Source of the DNA: Bacteroidota bacterium
GTDB taxonomy: Bacteria > Bacteroidota > Bacteroidia > UKL13-3
Length of the DNA stretch: 34,537 nucleotides
Assembly: GCA_947491825.1 (NCBI GenBank)
Contig: CANLLM010000020.1
Coordinates: 1-34,537 of the forward strand
Direction: 5' to 3'
The position numbers were made by a program, and so were the translations under genes. Below, piece after piece: positions 7,286 to 16,115 of this stretch. The notes beneath the pieces are model-generated. The model did not search any database and was not told the DNA's origin. It saw only the letters and a list, made by a program, of their open reading frames with translations. Every line of letters starts with the position of its first letter. Within the stretch, counting starts at the first letter, position 1.

Positions 7286-8530
7286 ATGGCAATAGTAAAA
7301 CCTTTTAAAGCATTACGTCCTTCGCGCGATAAAGTAGCACAAGTATCCGCTCCATCCTACGATTCGGGCAATAGAGAAAAATCATTCCAAGAACTACAAA
7401 GCAACCCATATAGTTATTTGCATGTAGTTAAGCCTTATTTGCATTTTAAAAACGAAAAGAAAAATCCGGAAAAACATTTTCCAATTGGGTTAGATTATTT
7501 GGCTAAATTTAAAGAAGAAGGTTGGTTTATTAAAGACGAAAAGGAATCATATTATATTTACCGTGTTATTAAAGGAAGCAACGCCTATACGGGAATTATT
7601 GCTGCAGCTAGCGTTGATGATTACAATAATAATATCATTCTAAAACATGAGAGTACGCTCACTGAAAAACAAAATGAATTAGCTGATCATATTCGTTGGT
7701 TTAAACAGTTAGGTAATCCAGTATTATTAACCTATCAAGACTCAGGCAAAATAGATGCATTGATGGAACATTACATAGAAAACCATGTTCCAGAATACAA
7801 CTTTATTAGTGCCGATCAATTAAAACACAACCTTTGGGTAGTAAATAAAAAGGAAGATATAGATACCATACGAGAAGAATTTGAACAAATACCATACTTA
7901 TATATTGCTGATGGACATCATCGTAGCGCAGGATCTGCAGCATACTGCGACTATAAGAGAACGGCAGAACCTTTATACAACGGAGAAGAATTTTTTAATT
8001 ATTTCCCGGTATGTTTAATACCTGCATCTAAACTGCACATATTCGAATACCACCGTTTGGTTAAAGATGAAGTAGTAAATACGGCTGATTTTATAGCTCG
8101 TGTAGCATCATATTTCGAGGTCATACCGAGCGGCAATATACCGGTTCAACCACTAAAATCCAGAGAATTTGGTTTGTATTTTAACCATACCGCCTATTTA
8201 CTAAAACTTAAACCAGAAATTGCATCAACACTCGATGGCGTGCTAGCCAACCTAGATGTAAGTATAGTAGAGGAATTTTTACTAAAACATATTTTTCAAA
8301 TAAAAGACAGTAAAACAGACAAACGTTTATCGTTTTTAGATGGAAGTAAAGGTATTTTAACATTGCAAGAAACCATAGATAATAAAGAGTTTGACTTGGC
8401 TATTACTTTATACAAAACCACAGTTGAGGAAGTAAGGGCCGTAGCCGAAAATAACTTAATTATGCCACCAAAATCTACCTGGATTGAACCAAAATTAAGA
8501 ACAGGTTTAATTATTTACGAGACAGAATAA
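7286..8530 (+). CDS. DUF1015 family protein
   Basis: 414 residues, matching the family's usual length of about 400-430. The conserved block YIADGHHRSAG is at about 206-216, and the N-terminal signature KPFKALRPSRDKV...APSYD is present. The biochemical function is not established. DUF1015 genes are often found beside serA and serC, as here, suggesting a role in serine or one-carbon metabolism. The serCA terminator lies between, so it probably has its own promoter or depends on read-through. No signal peptide or membrane segments are seen. Confidence 0.9.
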   Translation: MAIVKPFKALRPSRDKVAQVSAPSYDSGNREKSFQELQSNPYSYLHVVKPYLHFKNEKKNPEKHFPIGLDYLAKFKEEGWFIKDEKESYYIYRVIKGSNAYTGIIAAASVDDYNNNIILKHESTLTEKQNELADHIRWFKQLGNPVLLTYQDSGKIDALMEHYIENHVPEYNFISADQLKHNLWVVNKKEDIDTIREEFEQIPYLYIADGHHRSAGSAAYCDYKRTAEPLYNGEEFFNYFPVCLIPASKLHIFEYHRLVKDEVVNTADFIARVASYFEVIPSGNIPVQPLKSREFGLYFNHTAYLLKLKPEIASTLDGVLANLDVSIVEEFLLKHIFQIKDSKTDKRLSFLDGSKGILTLQETIDNKEFDLAITLYKTTVEEVRAVAENNLIMPPKSTWIEPKLRTGLIIYETE

Positions 8531-8649
8531 TTAATTACACCAAACATAAATAAGTCCTCCACCAAATGTCATATAATTGAGACTTATGATGCTTATCAGC
8601 GTATCATTATTGTTGGAAAATGATGGATAGCGGTTGATGGATTTAACCT

Positions 8650-8657
8650 TACCTTTG
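8650..8657 (+). promoter_or_regulatory. -7 promoter box of trxB
   Basis: TACCTTTG is an exact TAnnTTTG match, 25 nt before the trxB ATG. A TTG occurs 13 nt upstream, too close for a standard -33 element, so the upstream half is not convincing. Confidence 0.5.
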
Positions 8658-8682
8658 TTTACGAATTTTAAAAAATAACACA

Positions 8683-9642
8683 ATGACAACAAATAACACC
8701 GAACACTTAGAGTGCTTGATTATTGGTAGCGGACCTGCAGGTTATACTGCTGCTATTTATGCTGCTCGTGCCGATATGAAACCTGTTGTATACGCTGGTA
8801 TGCAGCCAGGCGGACAGTTAACCATTACCACAGATGTAGAAAACTACCCTGGCTACCCAGATGGCATTATGGGGCCTGAAATGATGGAAAATTTCCGTAA
8901 ACAAGCTGAACGGTTAGGTTCGGACGTGCGTTACGGAATGGTTACTGCTGTTGACTTTAGTGGTAAACCGCCCTATAAAGTAATTGTTGACGAAAAGAAT
9001 GAAATTACGGCAGATACTATCATCATATCTACAGGTGCATCAGCAAAGTGGTTAGGGATACCTAGCGAAGAAAAACTAAACGGTTACGGGGTTTCTGCTT
9101 GTGCCGTTTGCGATGGTTTCTTTTTTAGGGGTAAAGACGTAGCTATCGTTGGTGCAGGTGATACGGCTTGCGAAGAAGCAAGTTACTTGGCAAAAATTTG
9201 CAACAAAGTAACCATGATTGTGCGCAGGGATGAGTTCCGAGCATCAAAAGCTATGCAACACCGTGTACTAAATACACCAAATATTGAGGTATTGTTTAAC
9301 AGTGAAACCGATGAAATTCTGGGTGATAAGAAAGTAGAAGGTATGCGCATTAAAAACACTGTTACAGGCGAAAAAACAGAATATGTGATACAAGGATTCT
9401 TCGTGGCAATTGGCCATAAACCAAACACCGATGTATTTAAAGCATTTATTGATATGGACGAAACTGGTTACATTAAAACCATTCCGGGTAGCAGTAAAAC
9501 AAATATTGAAGGTGTATTTGCCTGTGGTGACGCACAAGATAAAATATACCGTCAAGCCGTTACAGCAGCTGGATCAGGCTGTATGGCTGCATTAGATGCC
9601 GAACGTTATTTAGCCGCAAAACACGCACCTGCTCAGGCATAA
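8683..9642 (+). CDS. trxB: Thioredoxin-disulfide reductase
   Basis: 319 residues. The FAD-binding motif IIGSGPAG (13-20) is followed by GGQLTITTDVENYPG. The redox-active disulfide is CAVC (C140, C143) in the usual ACAVCDG context, the NADPH-binding motif GAGDTACEE follows (about 157-165), and FACGDAQD closes the FAD site. It passes electrons from NADPH to thioredoxin in the cytoplasm. A bacillithiol-system gene follows 9 nt downstream. Bacillithiol disulfide reductases are related flavoproteins, but they lack the CxxC in this position, so the TrxB call is firm. Confidence 0.95.
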   Translation: MTTNNTEHLECLIIGSGPAGYTAAIYAARADMKPVVYAGMQPGGQLTITTDVENYPGYPDGIMGPEMMENFRKQAERLGSDVRYGMVTAVDFSGKPPYKVIVDEKNEITADTIIISTGASAKWLGIPSEEKLNGYGVSACAVCDGFFFRGKDVAIVGAGDTACEEASYLAKICNKVTMIVRRDEFRASKAMQHRVLNTPNIEVLFNSETDEILGDKKVEGMRIKNTVTGEKTEYVIQGFFVAIGHKPNTDVFKAFIDMDETGYIKTIPGSSKTNIEGVFACGDAQDKIYRQAVTAAGSGCMAALDAERYLAAKHAPAQA

Positions 9643-9651
9643 TAAACCATC

Positions 9652-9996
9652 ATGAACTGGAAAAAGATAGCGCAAATTGAGCAATTGGTTGATATTGATG
9701 TACAATCTCATCAAGCTCCAGTTATTTTGTTTAAACACAGTACCCGCTGCAGCATTAGTTCGGCAGCATTAGCTCGTTTAGAACGTAGCTGGAATGAAAA
9801 TGAAATGGAAGAAGTGCAGGCCTATTATTTAGATCTAATTGCAAACCGAACCACATCAAATGCCGTTGCTGATCATTACGAAATTGAGCATCAATCGCCA
9901 CAAGTATTAGTAATAAAAAAGGGCGATTGTGTATACAATGAATCGCACATGGGAATTGATTATGAAGAATTGAAACAGGTGGTGTTGAAACAATAA
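9652..9996 (+). CDS. ytxJ: YtxJ-type bacillithiol system redox-active protein
   Basis: 114 residues with a thioredoxin fold. The motif is HSTRCSIS, a single active-site cysteine (C33) where thioredoxins have CxxC, typical of the YtxJ (DUF2847) family of monothiol bacilliredoxin-like proteins. It is thought to exchange bacillithiol with protein thiols in the cytoplasm. It starts 9 nt after the trxB stop codon, so the two are almost certainly co-transcribed, and it is followed by a strong hairpin. Bacillithiol synthesis genes are not in this window, so use of bacillithiol is inferred. Confidence 0.88.
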   Translation: MNWKKIAQIEQLVDIDVQSHQAPVILFKHSTRCSISSAALARLERSWNENEMEEVQAYYLDLIANRTTSNAVADHYEIEHQSPQVLVIKKGDCVYNESHMGIDYEELKQVVLKQ

Positions 9997-10009
9997 ATCA
10001 TTCGATTAT

Positions 10010-10050
10010 AAGAAGTCCCGCGCAGCTTTGCTGCGCGGGACTTCTTATTT
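10010..10050. terminator. 17-bp perfect hairpin after ytxJ
   Basis: Perfect 17-bp arms (10010-10026 and 10030-10046) enclose only TTT. The stem is GC-rich in its centre and ends AAGAAGT/ACTTCTT. The following T run is short (ATTT), so it is a very stable hairpin with a modest tail. Its position fits termination of trxB-ytxJ. Confidence 0.7.
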
Positions 10051-10061
10051 AAAACAATGCT

Positions 10062-10097
10062 ACAAAAATGCCCCAGCTTTTGCTGAGGCATTTTGTA
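10062..10097 (-). terminator. Terminator of recA
   Basis: On the minus strand, GCCTCAGC-AAAA-GCTGGGGC is followed by ATTTTTGT. A U-G pair makes the stem fully paired only in minus-strand RNA; the plus-strand copy has a C-A mismatch. It therefore serves recA, which ends 46 nt before it. Confidence 0.8.
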
Positions 10098-10142
10098 GGT
10101 TTTAACAAAATCAAAACCGGTAAACTATAACTATTGAGCGAG

Positions 10143-11171
10143 TTATTCTCCTATTTCAACCTTACCAGTAAAGGTTCCTGCAAATGCTTTTTCTTTTACT
10201 TTAGCTTCAATTTCATCAGCTAATTCGGGATTGTCTAAAAACAATTGCTTAACTGCCTCGCGACCTTGACCTAATTTAGTGTCTCCATAACTAAACCACG
10301 ACCCGCTTTTCTTCACAATTTCCATCTCACTGCCCAAATCTACAATCTCCCCTACTTTAGAAATTCCTTCACCATAAATGATATCAAACTCTACCGTACG
10401 AAATGGAGGTGCTACTTTGTTTTTAACCACTTTAACTTTGGTTCGGTTACCTACAATGTCATTACCTTCTTTTATCTGGCCAATTCTACGAATATCTAAA
10501 CGCACAGAAGCGTAGAACTTCAATGCATTACCACCAGTAGTGGTTTCAGGGTTGCCAAACATTACACCAATTTTTTCACGCAACTGGTTAATAAAAATAC
10601 AAATACAACCTGTTTTGTTAATGGTACCTGTCAATTTACGTAAAGCCTGACTCATTAAACGGGCTTGTAAACCCATTTTACTATCACCCATATCACCTTC
10701 AATTTCGGCTTTAGGAACCAATGCAGCCACCGAGTCAATTACAATAATATCAATCGCACCCGAACGAATTAATGCATCAGCAATCTCTAATGCTTGTTCC
10801 CCATCATCAGGCTGAGAGATTAATAAATTGTCCACGTCAATACCCAATTTTTGAGCATATCCTTTATCAAAAGCATGTTCAGCATCAATAAATGCAGCCA
10901 TGCCACCTTTTTTCTGCACTTGTGCAATGGCGTGTTGTGCCAAGGTAGTTTTACCTGAAGATTCCGGACCATAAATTTCTATAATACGCCCAGTAGGGAA
11001 ACCACCAATTCCTAATGCAATATCAAGCCCTAACGAACCAGTTGATATTGACTCTACACCTTCCACTGTGCCACCATCAAGTCTCATGATGGTGCCTTTA
11101 CCATAAGTTTTTTCAAGCTTATCAATAGTTAATTGAAGGGCTTTTAATTTTTCTTTGTTGTCTGCGCTCAT
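10143..11171 (-). CDS. recA: Recombinase RecA
   Basis: 342 residues, the normal size. RecA forms filaments on single-stranded DNA and drives strand exchange in recombinational repair. The Walker A motif is GPESSGKTT (68-76), Walker B-type strand [10 protein letters not shown] follows, then the L1 loop ([21 protein letters not shown]) and the L2 region ([20 protein letters not shown]) in order. Starts at ATG 11171. It has its own promoter upstream with a perfect palindrome and its own terminator downstream, so it is probably a single-gene transcript although the upstream gene is on the same strand. Confidence 0.98.
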   Translation of the reverse strand: MSADNKEKLKALQLTIDKLEKTYGKGTIMRLDGGTVEGVESISTGSLGLDIALGIGGFPTGRIIEIYGPESSGKTTLAQHAIAQVQKKGGMAAFIDAEHAFDKGYAQKLGIDVDNLLISQPDDGEQALEIADALIRSGAIDIIVIDSVAALVPKAEIEGDMGDSKMGLQARLMSQALRKLTGTINKTGCICIFINQLREKIGVMFGNPETTTGGNALKFYASVRLDIRRIGQIKEGNDIVGNRTKVKVVKNKVAPPFRTVEFDIIYGEGISKVGEIVDLGSEMEIVKKSGSWFSYGDTKLGQGREAVKQLFLDNPELADEIEAKVKEKAFAGTFTGKVEIGE

Positions 11172-11221
11172 ATAATTTGTTATTAGTTTTTCTGTTAATT
11201 ATTTTTCGAATTTCAACCATT

Positions 11222-11229
11222 CAAACCTA
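11222..11229 (-). promoter_or_regulatory. recA: -7 promoter box of recA
   Basis: TAGGTTTG on the minus strand is an exact TAnnTTTG match. It lies 50 nt before the recA ATG. No TTTG sits at the standard -33 distance; that position is occupied by the palindrome at 11241-11259. Confidence 0.55.
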
Positions 11230-11240
11230 AAAACAATTTT

Positions 11241-11259
11241 TTGCTAAATTTTTTAGCAA
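11241..11259. promoter_or_regulatory. Perfect palindrome upstream of recA, candidate operator
   Basis: TTGCTAAA-ttt-TTTAGCAA is a perfect inverted repeat with 8-bp arms. Relative to the recA -7 box it begins 11 nt upstream, so it covers the place where the -33 element is expected. Position and symmetry suggest the binding site of a dimeric regulator, possibly of DNA-damage response. It does not match the LexA boxes I know. The binding protein is unknown. Confidence 0.5.
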
Positions 11260-11337
11260 CTATTTTCAATTTGATGCTACAAAGTAACGCATCCCACTTC
11301 GCAACCTATCTGCGAAGCACGTTTTATTATTAAAAAT

Positions 11338-12243
11338 TTATTTTAATATGATGTAAGGTAATAACTTCTGGTAGGTGCTATCGGGCAAAAGTATAACCTG
11401 CTTTAAATCCTCTACTCGCTTAAAATCACCATGGTGCTTGCGGTAATTGATAATTGCGGAGGCTATTTTAAAACGTAAATAAGGATTTAATTTTAACTCA
11501 TCGTATGTTATGGTGTTAATGGGTAAATATTTTACTTTACTTACATCAACATAAATCTTTCCATTTAGTTCTTCTAATAAGAACTCATCAATACCCCAAA
11601 TCTCTGTTAGTTGTTCAACCCTAAAAAAACCACCAATACGGTTGCGGTAGTCAATTATTTTTGATGCCATTTTTGGACCAATTCTATATAAACTTACCAA
11701 TTGTAAAGAGTCGGCTGTATTTAACTCAACGGGCACAAAAGCTTTTCGTTCTTTATTTGGGTAATTGTTTTTCTTGAAGTCAATTTGTGATTCAGCTCCT
11801 TCTGCATCAATCTGCACATATGGCAAAAGGTTTGATATCAGATTACTATCAACATTAAAAATGCGATACAAATCTTCTGGCTTTTTAAACTTACCACCCT
11901 TGTTGCGGTAATTGGTAATACTACGAGCCGTTTTACTTGCAAAGCCTAAGCTAACCAAGGTAGCCGAATCGACAGTATTGGGATTAAAATGAAATAATTG
12001 AATTGCGCTCTTATTGGATTGCGCGAATGAATCAGCAGCATACGGCTCAAGAGTTTCTTTTGCAAACGGAATTGTGGTTATAGAGAAATCTATGGGTTGA
12101 GGTGGAAACAACTGCTTGTACAAAACGGGCACAAACAATGCAAAGGCAATTAAAATTAATAAGGCATATATGCCTTTACGCTCACTTTTGCTGTATACGA
12201 AGTATTGTTTTAAAAAGTGGCTAGCTCTTTTTATCCCTTTCAT
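11338..12243 (-). CDS. Helix-hairpin-helix domain protein (ComEA-like), membrane anchored
   Basis: 301 residues. One N-terminal transmembrane segment (about 25-43, YALLILIAFALFVPVLY) is followed by three ComEA-type helix-hairpin-helix units: about 70-125 (NPNTVDSATLVSLGF...), 175-225 (ELNTADSLQLVSLYRIGPKMASKIIDYR) and 240-300. Such domains bind double-stranded DNA through the backbone; ComEA itself is a DNA-uptake receptor. A direct role in competence here is inference. Its first 23 nt overlap the preceding 49-residue membrane protein gene, so translation is probably coupled. No typical terminator follows before recA. Confidence 0.85.
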   Translation of the reverse strand: MKGIKRASHFLKQYFVYSKSERKGIYALLILIAFALFVPVLYKQLFPPQPIDFSITTIPFAKETLEPYAADSFAQSNKSAIQLFHFNPNTVDSATLVSLGFASKTARSITNYRNKGGKFKKPEDLYRIFNVDSNLISNLLPYVQIDAEGAESQIDFKKNNYPNKERKAFVPVELNTADSLQLVSLYRIGPKMASKIIDYRNRIGGFFRVEQLTEIWGIDEFLLEELNGKIYVDVSKVKYLPINTITYDELKLNPYLRFKIASAIINYRKHHGDFKRVEDLKQVILLPDSTYQKLLPYIILK

Positions 12244-12370
12244 CGCGTTCTTTTTGGAATCTTCTAATAAAGAAGTAATATAGCAATATTGCTACGAAGA
12301 TTCCAAAAAAAGTTTCAGTGGCCATCCAAATCCAAAAATTATCACCCCAACTGGTTGCTTGTAAAATCAT
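12221..12370 (-). CDS. Small single-pass membrane protein (49 aa)
   Basis: A short frame starting at ATG 12370 and ending at TAG 12221-12223. The sequence begins MILQATSWGDNFWIWMATET, continues with a hydrophobic segment (FFGIFVAILLYYFF, about residues 21-34), and ends in a strongly charged tail (RRFQKERDERDKKS). The layout, one transmembrane helix with positive cytoplasmic end, is typical of small membrane subunits such as CcoQ, but I see no specific family match. It starts 28 nt after the rmlD-like stop codon and overlaps the next start by 23 nt, so it sits inside a three-gene operon. The tight fit and sensible topology support a real gene. Confidence 0.65.
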   Translation of the reverse strand: MILQATSWGDNFWIWMATETFFGIFVAILLYYFFIRRFQKERDERDKKS

Positions 12371-12398
12371 ATGGCAAAGATGCGCAATTTATGGAGAA

Positions 12399-13310
12399 TT
12401 ATTTGGGAGAAGTTTCTGATAATTGTTGGGCTACTATAGCCAAACCTTGTTCAAACGTATGTGACTTATAGCCCAATTCTTTTGTGGCTTTATCAATAAT
12501 AAAGCCTGTAATTGGCGGACGTTTAGCCGGCTGTTTGATACCTTCGCTAGTGCTTAAGTTTAGTAAACTTTTATCTAGGTTAAAGTATGCAGCCACACGG
12601 TACACCAAATCAAACACACTCATAAAATCGCTGCCGCTGATGTTGTAAATACCTTGTGCTTTTTTATCTGCTGCCAACGCACAACCTTGCGCTAGGTCTT
12701 CGGCAAGGGTTGGGGTACGAAATTGATCGCCTACTACATTTAATGTTTTGCCTTGCTCTAAATTGGTTTTAGCCCACAATACAATATTGCTACGGCTCAT
12801 ATCATTTACCACACCATAAACGAGCACCGTTCGAAGTATAGCCCAACTATTACTATCGGCTTGCATAATTTGCTCAGCTTTTAGTTTGCTTTCGCCATAA
12901 TAACTTAATGGCTTAGGCACTTCAGTTTCCAAAACCGGACCATGTGTTCCATCAAAAATAAAATCGGTTGAAAGATGCACCAAGTGCACTTGATATTGAT
13001 TACAGGCATCAACCAAATGCTTTACAGCATGCACATTTAAGGCATCACAACCTTCATGGTCAGATTCGCAAGCATCAACATTGGTCATAGCAGCGGTATT
13101 AATTACCACATCTGGTTTGCATTTCTCTAAAACCGTTTTTACTTCCGTTTCATTGGTAATATCCAAAGTTTGGTAAGTGTATCCAGTTTTATCTGCATAC
13201 CTATCAGCACCTCTTGCTGTAGCAATCAACTCAATATCTGCGCGTGTCTTGTAATAGTCGGTTAGTTTTTGTCCCAACAAGCCATTACTTCCTGTAACAA
13301 GTACTTTCAT
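12399..13310 (-). CDS. SDR-family reductase, dTDP-4-dehydrorhamnose reductase-like (RmlD)
   Basis: 303 residues from ATG 13310. The NAD(P)-binding motif GSNGLLG (7-13) is at the N-terminus, HLSTDFIFDG at about 112-121 is characteristic of RmlD proteins, and the active-site YxxxK is Y138/K142 in YYGESK. RmlD reduces dTDP-4-keto-rhamnose to dTDP-rhamnose for surface glycans. No rmlA, rmlB or rmlC gene is nearby, so the sugar substrate is uncertain and a generic SDR role is possible. A longer frame to 13337 adds nine unlikely residues. It heads the operon with the 49-residue protein and the helix-hairpin-helix protein and is divergent from miaB. Confidence 0.8.
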   Translation of the reverse strand: MKVLVTGSNGLLGQKLTDYYKTRADIELIATARGADRYADKTGYTYQTLDITNETEVKTVLEKCKPDVVINTAAMTNVDACESDHEGCDALNVHAVKHLVDACNQYQVHLVHLSTDFIFDGTHGPVLETEVPKPLSYYGESKLKAEQIMQADSNSWAILRTVLVYGVVNDMSRSNIVLWAKTNLEQGKTLNVVGDQFRTPTLAEDLAQGCALAADKKAQGIYNISGSDFMSVFDLVYRVAAYFNLDKSLLNLSTSEGIKQPAKRPPITGFIIDKATKELGYKSHTFEQGLAIVAQQLSETSPK

Positions 13311-13443
13311 GGTGCAATAATAAAGAAACACATCCAAACCAGAAAGAGGTAGTGTTTCAGGTTAACGCGTATATTTAGCTTTTAAATTAATGATGCCTTC
13401 TAATTTAGCCCAAAAACCTCTGCCACTCTGTCACAAATTCTAT

Positions 13444-13451
13444 TATATTTG
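13444..13451 (+). promoter_or_regulatory. -7 promoter box of miaB
   Basis: TATATTTG matches TAnnTTTG exactly and ends 22 nt before the ATG at 13474. It lies inside the upstream extension of the miaB frame (open from 13390), which argues that translation begins at 13474. Confidence 0.55.
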
Positions 13452-13473
13452 CACCTCGACAATTTTAAGACAA

Positions 13474-14859
13474 ATGAGAGGATTAGTAGCCGATAACCAG
13501 ACAGAAACAGCTAAAAGAAAGCTATATATTGAAACATACGGTTGCGCCATGAACCTTGCAGATAGCGAGGTGATGGCCAGCATAATGCAGGGAGAAGGTT
13601 TTACCACAACCGATGATCCATTGAAAGCTGATGTGGTATTTTTAAACACCTGTGCCATTCGTGATAATGCCGAAGCAAAAATTTGGGGCCGATTAAAAGA
13701 AATGAAAGGCAACAAGCGTAAAAACCCAGGAATGATCGTGGGTGTTATGGGTTGTATGGCCGAGCGTTTAAAATCAAAATTATTAGAGCAAGACCAATTG
13801 GTAGATATTGTTGTAGGACCGGATGCCTACCGCGATATTCCTAAATTAATACAACAAGTAGAAGCCGGACAAAAGGCGGTTAACGTTTTATTGAGCCGTG
13901 AGGAAACTTATGCAGAAATTACTCCCGTGCGTTTAAGCAGCAATGGAGTAAATGCTTTTGTAAGTATTATGCGTGGATGCGATAACATGTGTTCGTTTTG
14001 TGTAGTTCCATTTACCCGCGGCCGCGAGCGCAGCCGTGAGCCAGAAAGCATTATACGTGAAGCCACTGAATTGTTAAATCAAGGATATAAAGAAGTAACT
14101 TTATTAGGCCAAAATGTTGACTCGTACAAATGGCAAAATGAAGCCGGTGAAACCTTGTGCAACTTTGCCCAATTGCTAGAAAAAGTTGCTTTAATTTCGC
14201 CTGAATTGCGCATCCGTTTTTCTTCTTCGCACCCTAAAGATATAACGGATGAAGTACTTTATACCATGAAAAAGTACGACAACATATGTAATTATATACA
14301 TTACCCTTTACAAAGCGGCAACAGCCGTGTACTTAAGTTAATGAACCGAACTTATGATACAACATGGTTTAGCGAAAGACTTAAAACCATTAGATCTATA
14401 CTACCTGAAGTTGGCATTAGCACAGATGCAATTGTAGGTTTTTGCACCGAAACGGAAGAGGAGTTTCAGGATACTTTGAATATGTTTAGAAATGCACAAT
14501 TTGAGTTTGCATTTATGTATGCCTACAGTGAGCGCCCAGGAACTTTGGCTGCAAGGAAATATGCAGATGATGTTCCTGCTGATACGAAAGGCCGTAGACT
14601 TGCAGAGTTGGTGGAGTTGCAAAACAGCATCAGTTTGAATAAAAAATTAGATTATATTGGTAAAACCTATAAGGTATTAATTGATGGTTATTCTAAAAAA
14701 TCAAATGATGATTTTAAAGGCCGCAACGACCAAAATCAATTGGTGGTTTTCCCCGTTGGCGAAGCGTATAAAATTGGCGACTACGTAAATGTAAAAATAG
14801 AACGCTCAACCATGACCAGCTTGTTTGGGAAGGTGGTTGATACTTTTAAATCATTTTAG
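13474..14859 (+). CDS. miaB: tRNA-2-methylthio-N6-dimethylallyladenosine synthase
   Basis: 461 residues from the chosen start. This radical-SAM methylthiotransferase adds a methylthio group to i6A37 of tRNAs. The N-terminal cluster cysteines are C24 (TYGCAMN), C60 (NTCAIRDNA) and C94 (GCMAER). The radical SAM motif CxxxCxxC is C169, C173, C176 ([21 protein letters not shown]). A C-terminal TRAM domain (about 395-460) binds [13 protein letters not shown] and GQNVDSY favour MiaB over RimO or MtaB. The ATG at 13390 would add 28 residues containing the promoter box. The next gene starts 2 nt after the stop codon. Confidence 0.96.
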   Translation: MRGLVADNQTETAKRKLYIETYGCAMNLADSEVMASIMQGEGFTTTDDPLKADVVFLNTCAIRDNAEAKIWGRLKEMKGNKRKNPGMIVGVMGCMAERLKSKLLEQDQLVDIVVGPDAYRDIPKLIQQVEAGQKAVNVLLSREETYAEITPVRLSSNGVNAFVSIMRGCDNMCSFCVVPFTRGRERSREPESIIREATELLNQGYKEVTLLGQNVDSYKWQNEAGETLCNFAQLLEKVALISPELRIRFSSSHPKDITDEVLYTMKKYDNICNYIHYPLQSGNSRVLKLMNRTYDTTWFSERLKTIRSILPEVGISTDAIVGFCTETEEEFQDTLNMFRNAQFEFAFMYAYSERPGTLAARKYADDVPADTKGRRLAELVELQNSISLNKKLDYIGKTYKVLIDGYSKKSNDDFKGRNDQNQLVVFPVGEAYKIGDYVNVKIERSTMTSLFGKVVDTFKSF

Positions 14860-14861
14860 CG

Positions 14862-16094
14862 ATGAACATACAAGATATAAAACAACGATTTGAAATTATA
14901 GGCAACTCTCCCCTACTGAATATTGCTTTAGAAACTGCAGTTAAAGTAGCACCAACCGATATTTCTGTTTTAATTAACGGTGAAAGTGGTGTGGGTAAAG
15001 AGGCTTTCAGTAAAATTATACATGCTTTAAGCAACCGTAAACATGGAAACTTTATTGCTGTAAACTGTGGCGCTATTCCCGAAGGAACCATCGACTCTGA
15101 GTTATTTGGCCACGAAAAAGGATCATTTACTGGAGCACACGATACGCGTAAAGGATACTTTGAAACCGTGAATGGTGGTACCATATTTTTAGATGAAGTG
15201 GGAGAACTTCCCTTAGAAACTCAGGCACGTTTATTACGTGTTTTAGAGAGTGGTGAGTTTATTAAAGTGGGTTCATCAAAAACACAAAAAACAGATGTAA
15301 GGGTTGTTGCGGCAAGTAATAAAGATTTACTTGAATTGGCTGCGCGCGATAAGTTTCGCGAAGACTTATACTATCGTTTAAGCACAGTACCTATAAAGGT
15401 TCCACCTTTGCGTGATCGTAAAGAAGATATTCATTTATTGTTTAGAAAATTTGCAGCAGATTTTTCGGAAAAATACCGTTCTAAAATTGTAACACTAGAG
15501 CCCGATGCGGCACAAATGATCATAAACTACACTTGGCCAGGAAACATTCGTCAGCTTAAAAATATTGCAGAACAATTAAGTGTACTTGACGAAGATAAAA
15601 TTGTTAACGCAAGTGAGCTGAAACGCATATTACCTGCAGAACGCCAGATATTGCCTATGCTTATGGGTGCCAATGTTGACCAAGGCATGAGCGAACGTGA
15701 TATTTTTTACAAAGTACTTTATGATATGCGTAAAGACATGAACGATTTAAAAAGTATTGTTTTTGGTATGATACAAGGTGGGAATACACCAGATGGTATG
15801 GGCGTAAACCAAGTTACAGATAACACTTCAATGGTAACAAAAACCCCAACATTTTACCATCCAAACATTAACCAGCAACCTATGCAGATGGCCCATAACC
15901 AGAACGCTAACCAGGTTATTGAATTAAATAATGTAGAACCTGTTCCTGAATCATTATCTATTGAAGACAAAGAAATTGAGTTAATTAAAAAGGCGTTGAA
16001 CAAATACAACGGTCGCAGAAAAAAAGCAGCACAAGAGTTGGGTATTAGCGAACGTACTTTATACCGAAAAATTAAGCAATATGACTTAGAATAA
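14862..16094 (+). CDS. Sigma-54-dependent transcriptional activator without receiver domain
   Basis: 410 residues. The AAA+ domain begins almost at the N-terminus: Walker A GESGVGKE (40-47), the sigma-54 contact loop GSFTGA (87-92), Walker B GGTIFLDE (105-112), and arginine-rich YYRLSTVPIKVPPLRDRKED. A Met/Asn/Gln-rich linker (about 295-350) leads to a Fis-type helix-turn-helix (NKYNGRRKKAAQELGISERTLYRK, about 376-400). These proteins remodel RNA polymerase-sigma54 using ATP. With only about 14 residues before the AAA+ core there is no sensor or phosphorylation domain, so control must come from expression, a partner protein or the linker. Translation is probably coupled to miaB (2-nt gap). 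Target promoters are unknown. Confidence 0.92.
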   Translation: MNIQDIKQRFEIIGNSPLLNIALETAVKVAPTDISVLINGESGVGKEAFSKIIHALSNRKHGNFIAVNCGAIPEGTIDSELFGHEKGSFTGAHDTRKGYFETVNGGTIFLDEVGELPLETQARLLRVLESGEFIKVGSSKTQKTDVRVVAASNKDLLELAARDKFREDLYYRLSTVPIKVPPLRDRKEDIHLLFRKFAADFSEKYRSKIVTLEPDAAQMIINYTWPGNIRQLKNIAEQLSVLDEDKIVNASELKRILPAERQILPMLMGANVDQGMSERDIFYKVLYDMRKDMNDLKSIVFGMIQGGNTPDGMGVNQVTDNTSMVTKTPTFYHPNINQQPMQMAHNQNANQVIELNNVEPVPESLSIEDKEIELIKKALNKYNGRRKKAAQELGISERTLYRKIKQYDLE

Positions 16095-16115
16095 TACAAA
16101 CACTTTTTTAAATAC

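Noticed and set aside
9268-9555. Antisense frames of 80-95 codons inside trxB
   Set aside because: Mirror frames of a strongly conserved gene with no start signal or recognisable domain.
11297-11317. Hairpin CTTCGCA/TGCGAAG between the HhH gene and recA
   Set aside because: No T tract on either strand, so not supported as a terminator; recorded only as a possible chance inverted repeat.
12289-12471. 60-codon plus-strand frame
   Set aside because: It runs antisense to the 49-residue membrane protein and the end of the rmlD-like gene, which fit operon structure and composition better.
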